64,000 bases of DNA from Myxococcales bacterium (GCA_020632975.1 JACKEL010000002.1:434001-498000), one strand, 5' to 3'. Counted from the first letter of the stretch, positions 55,601 through 63,562 are shown. Made by a program: numbers and translations. The notes: generated by a model from the letters alone, not told the origin.

Positions 55601-56171
55601 ATTCGTAGGGGACATCTTTGCGGAAGTTTGGGGTGGTTTCGAGTTGCTGAAGGCGTGTTGCACAAGTGCCATTTTGTTGGCAGCTATCTTGTTGCATGGT
55701 CGCGTTGTTGATGCCTTGGACATCAAAGAATACGATCTTGCTACCCACTGGGCAGATCTCGCTACCATTGGCGCCACCGTTGATATGGCCCGTGTCTTCG
55801 CAAAGATAGTGGATATAGTGGAGTTGTTGGGTTTGGGGATGTGTGTAGCGATACTCGTTTCCGCTGGGGCTTACTGTGCCCATGGATGCGGTGTTTGCAC
55901 CTTGCCCATCGAGAAGCGCATAAGCGAGTTGCGTGAGATCCGTGCTATTCCATGTGTCGAGTGAACCCAACAGCGGAGCGCGCGGACCAATGGCCTTTTG
56001 CAACACATCCGCACTGCATTGAACTTGTTTGAGTTGATCATCTGGGCGGCAAACACCTTGTTGGCAAGTGTTGTTGGGAGGGCAGCTGCCCCCGCTACAA
56101 GCCGTCTCAGGCGTGGGTTGGTTGCCTACGTAGTCTTTGTCTTCGAGGTTCGCGGAACTGCGCTCAAGCAA
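52617..56171 (-). CDS. Large helical/Cys-containing protein, probable C-terminal half of a split gene
   Basis: A 1184-codon frame that lies in the same reading frame as the upstream gene; only one TAA (56223-56225) separates them. It has no ATG start (the first usable codon is TTG), no signal peptide and no ribosome-binding site, as expected for an internal piece. It starts inside a beta strand-like segment and soon has a Cys module (CSGGSCPPNNTCQQGVC). The body is long and helical (coiled coil about 430-960), interrupted by another Cys module (CNLCEDGSVCTNNVCKDG). The last ~100 residues are beta-rich and end NLNSVSDIVLYIYYTDF, similar to the C-terminal motif SDIIxHIRYT of TcA subunits. The combined product would have 1988 residues. 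Confidence 0.7.
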   Translation of the reverse strand: MLERSSANLEDKDYVGNQPTPETACSGGSCPPNNTCQQGVCRPDDQLKQVQCSADVLQKAIGPRAPLLGSLDTWNSTDLTQLAYALLDGQGANTASMGTVSPSGNEYRYTHPQTQQLHYIHYLCEDTGHINGGANGSEICPVGSKIVFFDVQGINNATMQQDSCQQNGTCATRLQQLETTPNFRKDVPYECNNKLDPDKNVSGVFCDKNRQDLREGKAFFTPPASSNVYVSPYKALHIDIEDAFRYRIKFQSRSGQSIAFAPAICQEGTSSLTPYCYDPKAIESLQERVNCLEYIYTNNTLYQKLGTRTGGQTLQNELKDQLIFTFSYKNTLSADGTILTHFGFETLNAELRVMLGDEAYTQSLTSRYDLAGQRLLSFDGDLFEPNGIKLTGALGFEMFKLYQATQYYQSVLDRFFSQTSVIYHSFQTNERFITAAAVTSYFQKLLLASTRKARAFGQIARRYHDLNRADLARHVVERSYVSTYMEQLILARLLRELMRIADSAKIPEVSTQIDKAMLTYRAALLDMEEVYKDLSTEVNAFGLPAGYIPFPAIDPLAVQRGVTNAFETTLDFAKSKIADAREKELIALQSKRDFQTDAASFQSELVQIQQNYENELIDLCGGMMDGNKVVPAIPRYAHISPDVLRLGNPCGRLPKGQIYEAFLRIGQTRLAFQSLKIEQENILRQIQLEEERIQRYCAAKFTVSDIVWQLGDKRTNLQEASLRSKLLMSTIQNGIQGAMMTFQAKQCIETGYIVILPPPAPPLVSMDCPSAKAAAATVATVQAARAAHLYFLNQEINKKQIELSRLNQQQSTTRLQIECNLCEDGSVCTNNVCKDGKVCKEGIARTESNIRLQQLRSQMLNFDLQALQIDYTLSQALSDMLRLQQQAQKLITDLDENLQLAINVQAARNDPNIRIYKNDAIITAERTFNEAIREAYRATLVYEYYTGSSYTRKGDLFFIRMITAGDRNLEAYISQLEQAYRAFEEQNGKPDTRILILSLRDDILKLPRSVRDQATSTETPLSLNERVKKLGEILRDPARLNEEGYLAFPFAISLDKTDSLVSPVTSNHRILYVEAEIKGTQVGDEIGRIYLRQKGTGVMRLADETLKFYALPNITSVVNTFFNGTKPLPAETYSNQRLHDRPLGNSQWELLFNQATEPANQDINLNSVSDIVLYIYYTDFTKSP

Positions 56172-56222
56172 GATGTATCCGTAGCTTACGAAGTCTTGGT
56201 TGAGTGCGTTGCTGCCTTGTCC

Positions 56223-58583
56223 TTAGTTAAAGAAACTGACGAAGCGTTCTTTGTAAAGGATGAAGAGATAGCGGTTTTGGACAAGATCACCATCCAAAAG
56301 CTCGATGCGACGGCGCAAACGACGGCTGTTGGGGATAGGGTTGGCTCCACTCAGGCTAGTATTTTTGCGCTGATCATTTTGGAGTTCTTCTGTGGTTTGT
56401 CCTGCTTTGGGGGTCAGTGGGACGCGTTTGTCGCGGCAACCATAGCGAGCGCACATCAAGCTTCCCGCGATCTCATAGCTATCTTGCGTAAAGTCCGAAA
56501 GCAACCAAGGGATGCTTACGCGCTCGAACAACTGGGTGTCTTGGCAGCTTTCTTTGTCTGTGATCTCGTAACGACCGCCCAAGTCGATTTGCGCGGCGAG
56601 TTGGGTGATCGGGGTGATCGATTGTTGTCCAGGGATCTGTCCAAAAGTGATCTCGATGGCGGCATTTCCTGGATAATGCAGGGCGCGTTCTGTGACGACC
56701 TGTCCTTCGAGTACCTTGTCATCGCTGGCTTTACGTCGCAGGTTTAAGGCAAAAGGCAGCTCGGATATCCCCGAAGGTACGGGTGCTTCACGGTTACTTT
56801 GTGTGAGGATCTTGTACCCATTGGCAGAGGTAAAGGGATAACAAAGGGTATCGTCGTTGGTTTGAAAGATGCGTTTGCAGTCATCCTTGACTTTGGGTAG
56901 AGACCACGAAGCCTCCGTCACAGCGGTCAGGATCGCGCGAAACTCATCCCAAGGGATCGCACCTGCTTTGAAGGACAACCACTGACGCAACAGCGCGTTG
57001 CTGATCTGTTGTGGATTGGTCCCTTGTGTGTTCGGAAACTTGTTACCATCGCGTTGTTCGTCGAAGTTGAAGTTTCCAAAGGCGATCATCCGCCCCGTCC
57101 ACTGGCCATCGCTGCTCTCTCGATAATCGAGCACGACCTCTTGTTGGCCCATGCGGTCGCCTTCTACAACGAGCGTTCCTTGATAAGTCTTTTTGTCGCT
57201 GGGCTGTCCTGCGGCATTGCTTACCTTCACGATAGCGATCTTGCCGCTCCCTACAGATGGGACGCTGAAAGGCTCTTGGGCGGAGGGTTTGTTCTCAAAG
57301 GCCAAGCATTTTTTCCCGTCGTCGCTGTACGTCTTACAAAGATCGAAACGTACCCACTGAAGCGGATTGCTCGAAGAGATATTGTCTTGCTTGCGTTTGA
57401 TGGTGAACGAACTCGCGAAGTCGCCTTTGTTGTAGATGGCGATCTCTTGGGAGGTACTGTGGTTGGTGAAACGAAACGATGTGAAAGGAAGGCTAAAACT
57501 TCCCGCACTTTTTTGTTGGGCGGGTAGGTTGGAAGGACGCGTCTTGATGGGCGCGCAAACGCCTTCTTCGCTGCCTTGGGTTTCGCATGTCTCGTTCGAG
57601 CTGCAACTGCTTTGTTTGAGGCTGCAAGGACGGCGGCAAACGTAGCGATGACACTTGAGCCCTTGGGCACAGTCCGCTTGAGAAGAACAAGTGGAATAAC
57701 AACGCCCACTCACACAAGTCTGCCATGCGGGACAGTCCGAATCATCCGCACAAAAGGGGTAGGTGCCAGGCGGAACTTGTGCAAGCTCCTGCGAAGATGA
57801 GAGACAGCTTCCTTCTTTGCAGGTCTGTCCCACGCCGCAACCCTCGGTCAGACGGTACGCTACGTGGCAAACCCGCAAGGTCCCATCTGCGCCTTGGATG
57901 TCTCCCTCGCAAGGGCTATAACAACGCGGATTCTGCGGGACTTTTTGCAACGTCGCGAGATCTTGACAGCGACGATTGATGCAAGCTAGACCACCACAGT
58001 CCGCATCTTTCTCACAAGAACATTCTTTTTTGTCTGTAACGCTACAGCTTCGACAAGTCCCACCTGTGTTGTTGGGATCTTCGCATCGAAGGCCCGCATC
58101 ACATGCTTTGTTGGGATAACAAGAGCAGCCTTCTTTGCCCACACAGCCCGTACAAAGGCCATTGGAGCAAGTGAGTCCACCCTCGCAAGTGTTTCCTGTT
58201 TTGCAATGACAGCCCGCACTACCTGTTGTGCAAGCCACGCAGAGCCCCGTTTGGCAGCGAAGTCCCTCAAAGCAAGAGCCTGTGGGACTGCATCGACAGG
58301 CCGCACGACCCGGCTGGCAGGGAGGTTCGGGAGGTGGCTCAGGGAGCGGTTCGGGTGTGACTTCCACAAGCTTTTCGGGCTGTGGGGTAGGACTGACGCA
58401 AGTTCCTTGTTCGCAAACAAGACCACGGAAACAGCTTGTGTTGGGAAAGCATGGACAGCCGCGTTCCCCGATCGGGCAAGCACCGCCATCGCTTGTGGTT
58501 TCTTCAGTGCTTGGGGTTGGACCGCAACCCACCAAGAGCCACACGCTACAAAAGAGTATGAATTGACGTAAGTAAAGTGGCAT
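56223..58583 (-). CDS. Cys-rich surface lipoprotein, N-terminal half of a split gene
   Basis: A 786-residue lipoprotein: MPLYLRQFILFCSVWLLVGC has a good lipobox (Cys20). Residues ~35-345 contain at least eight Dickkopf-type modules of the form C-x-C-(x)n-C-x-x-G-L-x-C-x-x-G-x-C (for example CFPNTSCFRGLVCEQGTC), split by a Glu/Pro linker. Two or three Ig-like beta domains follow (SFSLPFTSFRFTNHSTSQEI). The frame ends FILYKERFVSFFN-TAA in what looks like the middle of a beta domain, and the same frame continues for 1200 codons without another stop, so this is probably the front part of one gene. AAGGAAAAG precedes the ATG; 10 bp after the small lipoprotein gene. Confidence 0.78.
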   Translation of the reverse strand: MPLYLRQFILFCSVWLLVGCGPTPSTEETTSDGGACPIGERGCPCFPNTSCFRGLVCEQGTCVSPTPQPEKLVEVTPEPLPEPPPEPPCQPGRAACRCSPTGSCFEGLRCQTGLCVACTTGSAGCHCKTGNTCEGGLTCSNGLCTGCVGKEGCSCYPNKACDAGLRCEDPNNTGGTCRSCSVTDKKECSCEKDADCGGLACINRRCQDLATLQKVPQNPRCYSPCEGDIQGADGTLRVCHVAYRLTEGCGVGQTCKEGSCLSSSQELAQVPPGTYPFCADDSDCPAWQTCVSGRCYSTCSSQADCAQGLKCHRYVCRRPCSLKQSSCSSNETCETQGSEEGVCAPIKTRPSNLPAQQKSAGSFSLPFTSFRFTNHSTSQEIAIYNKGDFASSFTIKRKQDNISSSNPLQWVRFDLCKTYSDDGKKCLAFENKPSAQEPFSVPSVGSGKIAIVKVSNAAGQPSDKKTYQGTLVVEGDRMGQQEVVLDYRESSDGQWTGRMIAFGNFNFDEQRDGNKFPNTQGTNPQQISNALLRQWLSFKAGAIPWDEFRAILTAVTEASWSLPKVKDDCKRIFQTNDDTLCYPFTSANGYKILTQSNREAPVPSGISELPFALNLRRKASDDKVLEGQVVTERALHYPGNAAIEITFGQIPGQQSITPITQLAAQIDLGGRYEITDKESCQDTQLFERVSIPWLLSDFTQDSYEIAGSLMCARYGCRDKRVPLTPKAGQTTEELQNDQRKNTSLSGANPIPNSRRLRRRIELLDGDLVQNRYLFILYKERFVSFFN

Positions 58584-58593
58584 GATCTTTTCC

Positions 58594-59055
58594 TTACTTT
58601 TTCTCTAAAAGGATGGTGGCTTTTTCTAGGGGGCGTCCATTACCGTCATAGCAGGTCTGTTGAAGGATCTTGGTGTCGTTGAGAGAAGTAAAAGAGGCGG
58701 CGGGTTGTTCGAGGGCTTTGTCTTCTCGAACGAAAAAGACGATGCCAAGGCGTCCTGTTTTTTGCATGGTGCGACCACGCACTTGATCAGAAAATGCGAG
58801 ATTTTCTGCTTTCTTATCAGAAGGAATCTCAAAAATAACTTGGCAAGAACGCACCGCAGGATCGGAGACTTTTAGGCACGTGGAGCCTGCGTCACAGGTC
58901 ACAAGAGGGCTCTGTTCCGTGGTTTGGGTGCTTTCAGGTACGGTTTCTCCGCCATCTGGGGGCGTTGTTTTGTTGGGGCATCCTGTCGAAAAAAGAAGTA
59001 TCCCCAGCAAAAAAGGAAAACAAAAAGAAAGAAAAGAATGGTGGTGCGTTCTCAT
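58594..59055 (-). CDS. Small lipoprotein, first gene of the large surface-protein block
   Basis: A 153-residue lipoprotein. Signal peptide with lipobox FSTGC (Cys26), Thr/Pro/Glu-rich spacer, two Cys in TCDAGSTCLKV and two later, and a small beta domain (CQVIFEIPSDKKAENLAFSD, RLGIVFFVREDKA). No known family. GAGG six bases before the ATG. It ends 10 bp before the large Cys-rich gene, so they share a transcript, and it may be a chaperone or anchor for that protein. The role is inferred from position only. Confidence 0.75.
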   Translation of the reverse strand: MRTHHHSFLSFCFPFLLGILLFSTGCPNKTTPPDGGETVPESTQTTEQSPLVTCDAGSTCLKVSDPAVRSCQVIFEIPSDKKAENLAFSDQVRGRTMQKTGRLGIVFFVREDKALEQPAASFTSLNDTKILQQTCYDGNGRPLEKATILLEKK

Positions 59056-59565
59056 TATGGCCTCATCTCGACGATATGGTCAAAAGGGAATTTTTGGGCT
59101 TTGTGTATGTGGAAGTGCTTGCGACATCGAATGAAAGAGCGTCACGAGGTGTGGTGGTATCGCTTTGTTGGCGGGTCTCTCGTCATGGGCGCTCGTATAC
59201 AAAATCTCATCTGAAGGACGGGGGACCCTGAAAGTCGTCGCTTGGATGAATGAAAAAAAAATAGCGCGCCTAGAGGTTCGGAAAGATTGAAAATAGCGCC
59301 GTGACGAGGATGTGGGGGCCTGTTTTTTCGGTCGCGAGACTTGAAGGATGTGTTTTGCGTTCTTATGCCAGGAGGTATGTCGTTGAGCGTGAGAGGTGGC
59401 GATCTTGTTGGGGAGATCTTGCTCGTTGGAAGCGAAGAAATCAGCGTCTTTTAGCAAGCGGAAAAGGCGTTGAGATGGGCTTGTCCCTTGTCTTTGGCGA
59501 GTCTTTTGGGTAAGTCCTGTTTTTGTTGAGGAAAGGCGGGATGCGACTTTCTTCTTTGGGTTTGG
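59056..59565. other. Intergenic region upstream of the surface-protein block
   Basis: About 510 bp. No frame with convincing family, ribosome-binding site or composition is present; the open frames on both strands are low-complexity and overlap. It should carry the promoter of the minus-strand block and of the plus-strand glycosylase-like gene, but I could not identify either. Confidence 0.4.
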
Positions 59566-60588
59566 TTGATAGAAAGAGACGATACATTGCGCAGAGAAGA
59601 ACGAGATCACAAAAGAACTGCACTGACGCAAGCCCTGATCGGGTACGAGGTGTTTCGCCCTGTGCGGCGACCTGCCTCTGTTTGGCAAGCGCAACAAGAA
59701 GCCCATCGACTTCGCTTTGAGGCGCAACTGCGGGCTTATGTCACAGGTCGCTCTCATCATATAAAAGAACCCGTGTTGGACTTTTTGTTTGAGTATTACA
59801 ACTTCCATGCAGGGGCTTTTTTGCGTTGGACGCCTGGGGTGGGTGTGATCTTAGAAGGAGAAAAAGCCTCGCGATTTTTAGGAAAAAAAGGCTTTGATCC
59901 ACATCCAGAGGGAGGGGTCTGGATGGACCCTACAGGCTTCCCTTTTAAGCGCCAAAATACGCTGCGATGGATGATCAAGTTGCTCGAAACCACCGCGAGT
60001 CGGCCCCCTTTCTTCGGGTGTTTTGGGATGCATGAGTGGGCGATGGTGTATCGCACAGAAGATATCCGTCACCCTTACCCTTTGCGTCTCGAACAAGAAG
60101 AACTCGCAGCGTTTGTAGAAAGTCGCCCTCTTCTCTGCACGCACTTCGATGCTTTTCGATTTTTTACACCGCTCGCCAAACCTATGAATCGACACCAACT
60201 TCATCGCGAAGATCAGATCCACTTCGAGCAACCTGGCTGCTTGCACGCCAATATGGACCTCTACAAGTGGGCGTACAAGCTCCATCCTTGGCTTCCCAGC
60301 GAGGTCTTGGGCGATACTTTTGCTTTGGCTTACCAAGCGCGCTTGCTCGATATGCGTGCAAGTCCCTATGCTCTCGAAAGCTTGGGGATGTCGCCGATCC
60401 GCGTTGAAACCGAAGAAGGGCGCGCTGAGTATGTCCAGGCGCAACGTCTCTTAACTTCGGAAGCACGGCGTGTTCGACGAAGACTGATCAAAGCGTATCG
60501 TTGGTTGTTGGGGGCTGTTTCGACGATCTCTGGTGGTGCGACGTCGTCGTATGTCTCTGAGGCATCCGATGCATCGGATGCTGCGTGA
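59566..60588 (+). CDS. Protein of the family usually labelled '3-methyladenine DNA glycosylase'
   Basis: A 340-residue soluble protein. Strongly patterned segments: HHIKEPVLDFLFEYYNFHAG, FLRWTPGVGVILEG, RPPFFGCFGMHEWAMVYRTE, THFDAFRFFTPLAKPMNR, QPGCLHANMDLYKWAYKLHP and LDMRASPYALESLG. As far as I recall they match a family, best known from actinobacteria, deposited as 3-methyladenine DNA glycosylase but without proof and not related to AlkA, Tag or Mpg. The invariant His, Cys and Asp residues suggest an enzyme. The start is uncertain: TTG at 59566 lacks a clear ribosome-binding site, and GTG at 59650 is an in-frame alternative. No neighbour suggests a role. Confidence 0.72.
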   Translation: MIERDDTLRREERDHKRTALTQALIGYEVFRPVRRPASVWQAQQEAHRLRFEAQLRAYVTGRSHHIKEPVLDFLFEYYNFHAGAFLRWTPGVGVILEGEKASRFLGKKGFDPHPEGGVWMDPTGFPFKRQNTLRWMIKLLETTASRPPFFGCFGMHEWAMVYRTEDIRHPYPLRLEQEELAAFVESRPLLCTHFDAFRFFTPLAKPMNRHQLHREDQIHFEQPGCLHANMDLYKWAYKLHPWLPSEVLGDTFALAYQARLLDMRASPYALESLGMSPIRVETEEGRAEYVQAQRLLTSEARRVRRRLIKAYRWLLGAVSTISGGATSSYVSEASDASDAA

Positions 60589-60618
60589 TCTTGTGTCGGC
60601 TACGAGGGGACTTTGTGG

Positions 60619-61248
60619 TTATGCGGCTTCTGTGGGAGGTGGGGATTTGTGGGCGACGCCTGCATACACAGGGAAGGGATTCCAAGGCGCCGTGTTGATG
60701 GGGCGATAGCGTTCGTGATGAAAGCCTGCTTGGGTGAGGATGGTGTGAGGATCACGGTTGAGACGACAACCGCCAGCGATCATCTTCCATGGAGGCGTAA
60801 AGAAGTTTTGTAGAGAGCGCATGCCTTTGTGGGGGGATGCTGTGTGTTCGATGTAGTGGACCGCTCCATCTGGCCGAAGTATCCGAAAGATCTCTTGTGC
60901 GGCTTGCTCAGCGAGAGGGATCGTGCAAAAGACCCATGTGATGACGACTGTATCGAAAGATTCGTCAGGATAAGGAAGTGACTCTGCGCCACCTTCTGTC
61001 AGTTCGAGGGTGATCCCTGCTTGCGCGGCGCGTTGTTGGGCGATGGGATGCAGGGCTGCGTCAGGCTCGATCGCGTAAAGGGTCTCTACGCCTCGATAAT
61101 AAGCGAGGTTGCGCCCTGTCCCGATGCCGATCTCTAGGATCTTTCCGTGTGCTTGTTCAATGGTGCGCGCTCGAAGATGTTCGAGGGGCTGCATCAAAAG
61201 CTCCATCAAACGCCCTGAAAAAGGCATCTTTGGGGTTGGCTCTGTCAT
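60619..61248 (-). CDS. Class I SAM-dependent methyltransferase
   Basis: A 209-residue methyltransferase with motif I LEIGIGTGRNLAYY (38-51), an acidic residue binding the ribose in YAIEPDAALHP, motif II FDTVVITWVFCTIP and motif III EIFRILRPDGAVHYIEH. It belongs to the methyltransferase 11 / UbiE-like group, perhaps phospholipid or small-molecule methylation (a PmtA/UbiE-like pattern). The ATG at 61248 has AAGGAG nine bases upstream; longer in-frame starts are not supported. It is divergent from uppS with a 350 bp spacer. Substrate unknown. Confidence 0.87.
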   Translation of the reverse strand: MTEPTPKMPFSGRLMELLMQPLEHLRARTIEQAHGKILEIGIGTGRNLAYYRGVETLYAIEPDAALHPIAQQRAAQAGITLELTEGGAESLPYPDESFDTVVITWVFCTIPLAEQAAQEIFRILRPDGAVHYIEHTASPHKGMRSLQNFFTPPWKMIAGGCRLNRDPHTILTQAGFHHERYRPINTAPWNPFPVYAGVAHKSPPPTEAA

Positions 61249-61598
61249 CGCGATCGTCTCCTTTGCTTGGGTCTGTCTTCGTAAAGAGACATTGCAGGGC
61301 GATCGCGATGCACACAAGAGAAAAGAGCAGCGCTCTCAACCAAGACAAAGATCGCGGATGCTCGATATTTCATGGACGTTTCACGGAGCCTTCACAAGGT
61401 CCTGTCATGACTTGTAGGGTAGGGTTTGTTTTTTCGAGGGGCTTGCGTCCAAGGGGACTTGTCCGCTAAGAAAGCCCTTCGGATGGCGACTTGTGCTAGA
61501 GAAAAACAAGAGATGAGATGTCTTTCCTTTTGGAGCCAGAAGAAGAAAAACATCTTATAATGGATGCGAATTTTTGAAAAGACGAAGGGATCGTCGCG
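61249..61598. other. Divergent intergenic region between methyltransferase and uppS genes
   Basis: About 350 bp with no supported gene. I see no clear promoter pair or regulatory structure; open frames here are chance overlaps with uppS on the other strand. Confidence 0.35.
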
Positions 61599-62408
61599 AT
61601 GATTCGGGAATATCTGTGGTCTAAAGCAAAAGATATGGTCAAGCAGCCTTTTTATGCGGCTTACACGCAGCGTCTGCAACAACAAGCCAAGACATGGACT
61701 CTTCCGCGACACATCGGGATTATCCTAGATGGAAACCGTCGATTTGCGCGGACACACGGTCTCAATAGCGTGATCGATGGTCATGCTCGTGGCGCAGACA
61801 AGCTCAAAGAAGTGTTGGGTTGGTGCATGGAGATGGATATCCCGATCATTACGATCTGGATCTTCTCTTTGGATAACTTTCAACGTGACGATGAAGAGGT
61901 CCAAGGACTCTTCAAGCTGATCGAACGCAAGACGATGCAGCTTCTCGAAGAACCCGATATCCATAAAAACCGTATGCGGATCAATTATATCGGGCGTTTG
62001 AACTTGTTGCCTGATAGCCTGCAAAAGACGATCAAACACGCTGAAGAAACGACCGCACATTACAACCGCTTCATGCTCAATATCGCGATCGCTTATGGCG
62101 GTCGCGAGGAGATCACAGACGCTTTTTGTCGTTATATGCAGGATGGCAAAGAGCACCGCAGCCTTCAAGAAGCCTTGCATGATCTCTCCCCTGAGACCCT
62201 GACCCCTTATCTTTATACAGCGGGGATGCCTGATCCCGACCTGATCATCCGAACCAGCGGGGAGATCCGACTCTCTGGCTTTCTCTTATGGCAAAGTGCT
62301 TACGCTGAGTATTACTTTTGTGATACGTACTGGCCAGACTTCCGCAAGCTCGATCTTTTGCGGGCGGTGCGTTCGTATGACCTCAGACAACGGCGCTTTG
62401 GTCGCTAG
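61599..62408 (+). CDS. uppS: cis-Prenyltransferase (undecaprenyl diphosphate synthase type)
   Basis: A 269-residue enzyme that condenses isopentenyl diphosphate with a prenyl diphosphate to make undecaprenyl diphosphate, the lipid carrier for peptidoglycan and O-antigen. Catalytic Asp44 in GIILDGNRRFA, substrate contacts in GHARGADKLKEVLGWCMEM, the ITIWIFSLDNFQRDDEEV segment and the C-terminal IRTSGEIRLSGFLLWQSAYAE with the Mg-binding Glu. One deviation: Phe49 replaces the usual Trp of DGNRRWA. The ~35-residue N-terminal extension resembles the actinobacterial Z-prenyl synthases, so a different chain length is possible. ATG at 61599 with AAGGGA eight bases upstream. Confidence 0.9.
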   Translation: MIREYLWSKAKDMVKQPFYAAYTQRLQQQAKTWTLPRHIGIILDGNRRFARTHGLNSVIDGHARGADKLKEVLGWCMEMDIPIITIWIFSLDNFQRDDEEVQGLFKLIERKTMQLLEEPDIHKNRMRINYIGRLNLLPDSLQKTIKHAEETTAHYNRFMLNIAIAYGGREEITDAFCRYMQDGKEHRSLQEALHDLSPETLTPYLYTAGMPDPDLIIRTSGEIRLSGFLLWQSAYAEYYFCDTYWPDFRKLDLLRAVRSYDLRQRRFGR

Positions 62409-62500
62409 TTCGCGGTACTAGGATGCGGTACTTGAGGCATTGGCCGCAAGTTGGTTTCTTGGTTTCTTGTGGGGATGGGAACATCGGGGAGGGGGAGTGT

Positions 62501-62525
62501 AGAGAAGCCCATCGCGGGCTTCTCT
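62501..62525. terminator. Perfect 10-bp hairpin between convergent uppS and lysozyme genes
   Basis: AGAGAAGCCC at 62501-62510 and its exact complement GGGCTTCTCT at 62516-62525, loop ATCGC. It sits in the 158 bp gap between two convergent genes, where a shared terminator is expected. There is no T tract on either side, so it may work as a factor-assisted terminator or mRNA 3' end stabiliser. Confidence 0.5.
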
Positions 62526-62566
62526 GAAGATCTCGGTAGGTCGGTGCTTTTCAACGTAAGATCAGA

Positions 62567-63562
62567 TTACCAGTTGGCTGCAAAGTGTTGTGCACGAGCG
62601 AGGACGTCGTTGGAGTAGTCGCCGCCTGTGGTTCCGCGGTCGAAGTTCTCGGGCTGTGCGCTTTCTTTGCGGAGCGAGCTGGGACCTTTGTTGTAAGAAG
62701 CCACAGCAGCTTGGAGTTGTTGTTCTGGACTCCAGTCAGGATGGGCGTCTTTGATTTGGTTGTGGAAGTCAGACAAGATGCTGGTCGCTTGGTCAAGGTG
62801 TTCCATACTCGCGGGGTTATCCGTGCCTTGGACCGTGTGGTGTTGCTTGTCTACTTGCATCAAGCCATAGCCGTTGGGGTCGTATTTTCCGTAGCCTTGC
62901 TTGTCGAGGATGGCACCTCCGCGTGTTTCGCGGCTTGCGATCCCTGCGAGAACAGCGGGGGGAAGGTCGTATTTTTGTCCAAGCTCTTCGAACTTGTCTT
63001 TGTGTGCCATTACGCGATTGAAGTCGGTTTGGGCCATGGTTTGGGAAGCTTCGACGCCACCTTGTTTGATCTTGTCTTGGCGAGCGGTTGCTTTGCTTGC
63101 GCCAGTGGGCTCGATGCCAGAGAGGACGCCTTTGGGATCTGCGGCTGTGCAAACTTTGTCATTTGCGACAGCATTTGCGGCAGCCTCGACAGCACCAGGG
63201 TTTTGTGCAGCATCGACTTCACGATCAGGGCGTGGAGTGGGGACGGGGACGTTGTCGATTGTGCGCGCGACGTTACGGGCCACTTCAGCAGTGCGTGTGG
63301 TGCTTGTGGGGTTCGCGACTTCGTTGGTGACAGAGCGGTTGATGCCTTGGGTCGCTGCGGTTTGTGTGGTGCCTTGTGCGGCGCCTGCAGCTTCAAAGGT
63401 GCTCTTGGAAACGTCGGGGGTATTGGTGCTTTGCGAGACGCCAGTATTTTTTTCGGTTGATATCGACCGATTGCTTTCGGTAGCGCGTGAGGTGTTGTTA
63501 TTCGACACGCTCGAAGAACGGCTTGCATTGTCACTACGACCTGCGGATCCTACACTGCTCAT
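62567..63562 (-). CDS. Goose-type lysozyme-like muramidase with disordered N-terminus
   Basis: A 331-residue protein. The C-terminal ~150 residues match the g-type lysozyme pattern: YDLPPAVLAGIASRETRGGA with catalytic Glu212, KYDPNGYGLMQVDKQHHTVQ, MEHLDQATSILSDFHNQI and LQAAVASYNKGPSSLRKE. It would cut the MurNAc-GlcNAc bond of peptidoglycan. Residues 1-150 are Ser/Thr/Asn/Ala-rich and disordered (DNASRSSSVSNNNTSRATES), and no Sec signal peptide is present, so export, if any, must use another route. ATG at 63562 has AAGGAG upstream; an in-frame earlier codon would put a few basic residues in front but not a signal peptide. Convergent with uppS. Confidence 0.85.
   Translation of the reverse strand: MSSVGSAGRSDNASRSSSVSNNNTSRATESNRSISTEKNTGVSQSTNTPDVSKSTFEAAGAAQGTTQTAATQGINRSVTNEVANPTSTTRTAEVARNVARTIDNVPVPTPRPDREVDAAQNPGAVEAAANAVANDKVCTAADPKGVLSGIEPTGASKATARQDKIKQGGVEASQTMAQTDFNRVMAHKDKFEELGQKYDLPPAVLAGIASRETRGGAILDKQGYGKYDPNGYGLMQVDKQHHTVQGTDNPASMEHLDQATSILSDFHNQIKDAHPDWSPEQQLQAAVASYNKGPSSLRKESAQPENFDRGTTGGDYSNDVLARAQHFAANW

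Noticed and set aside
59080..59808. A 242-codon minus-strand frame upstream of the surface-protein block
   Set aside because: Low-complexity, Ser/Lys/Arg-rich product without motif; it overlaps the conserved plus-strand glycosylase-like gene and the intergenic region.
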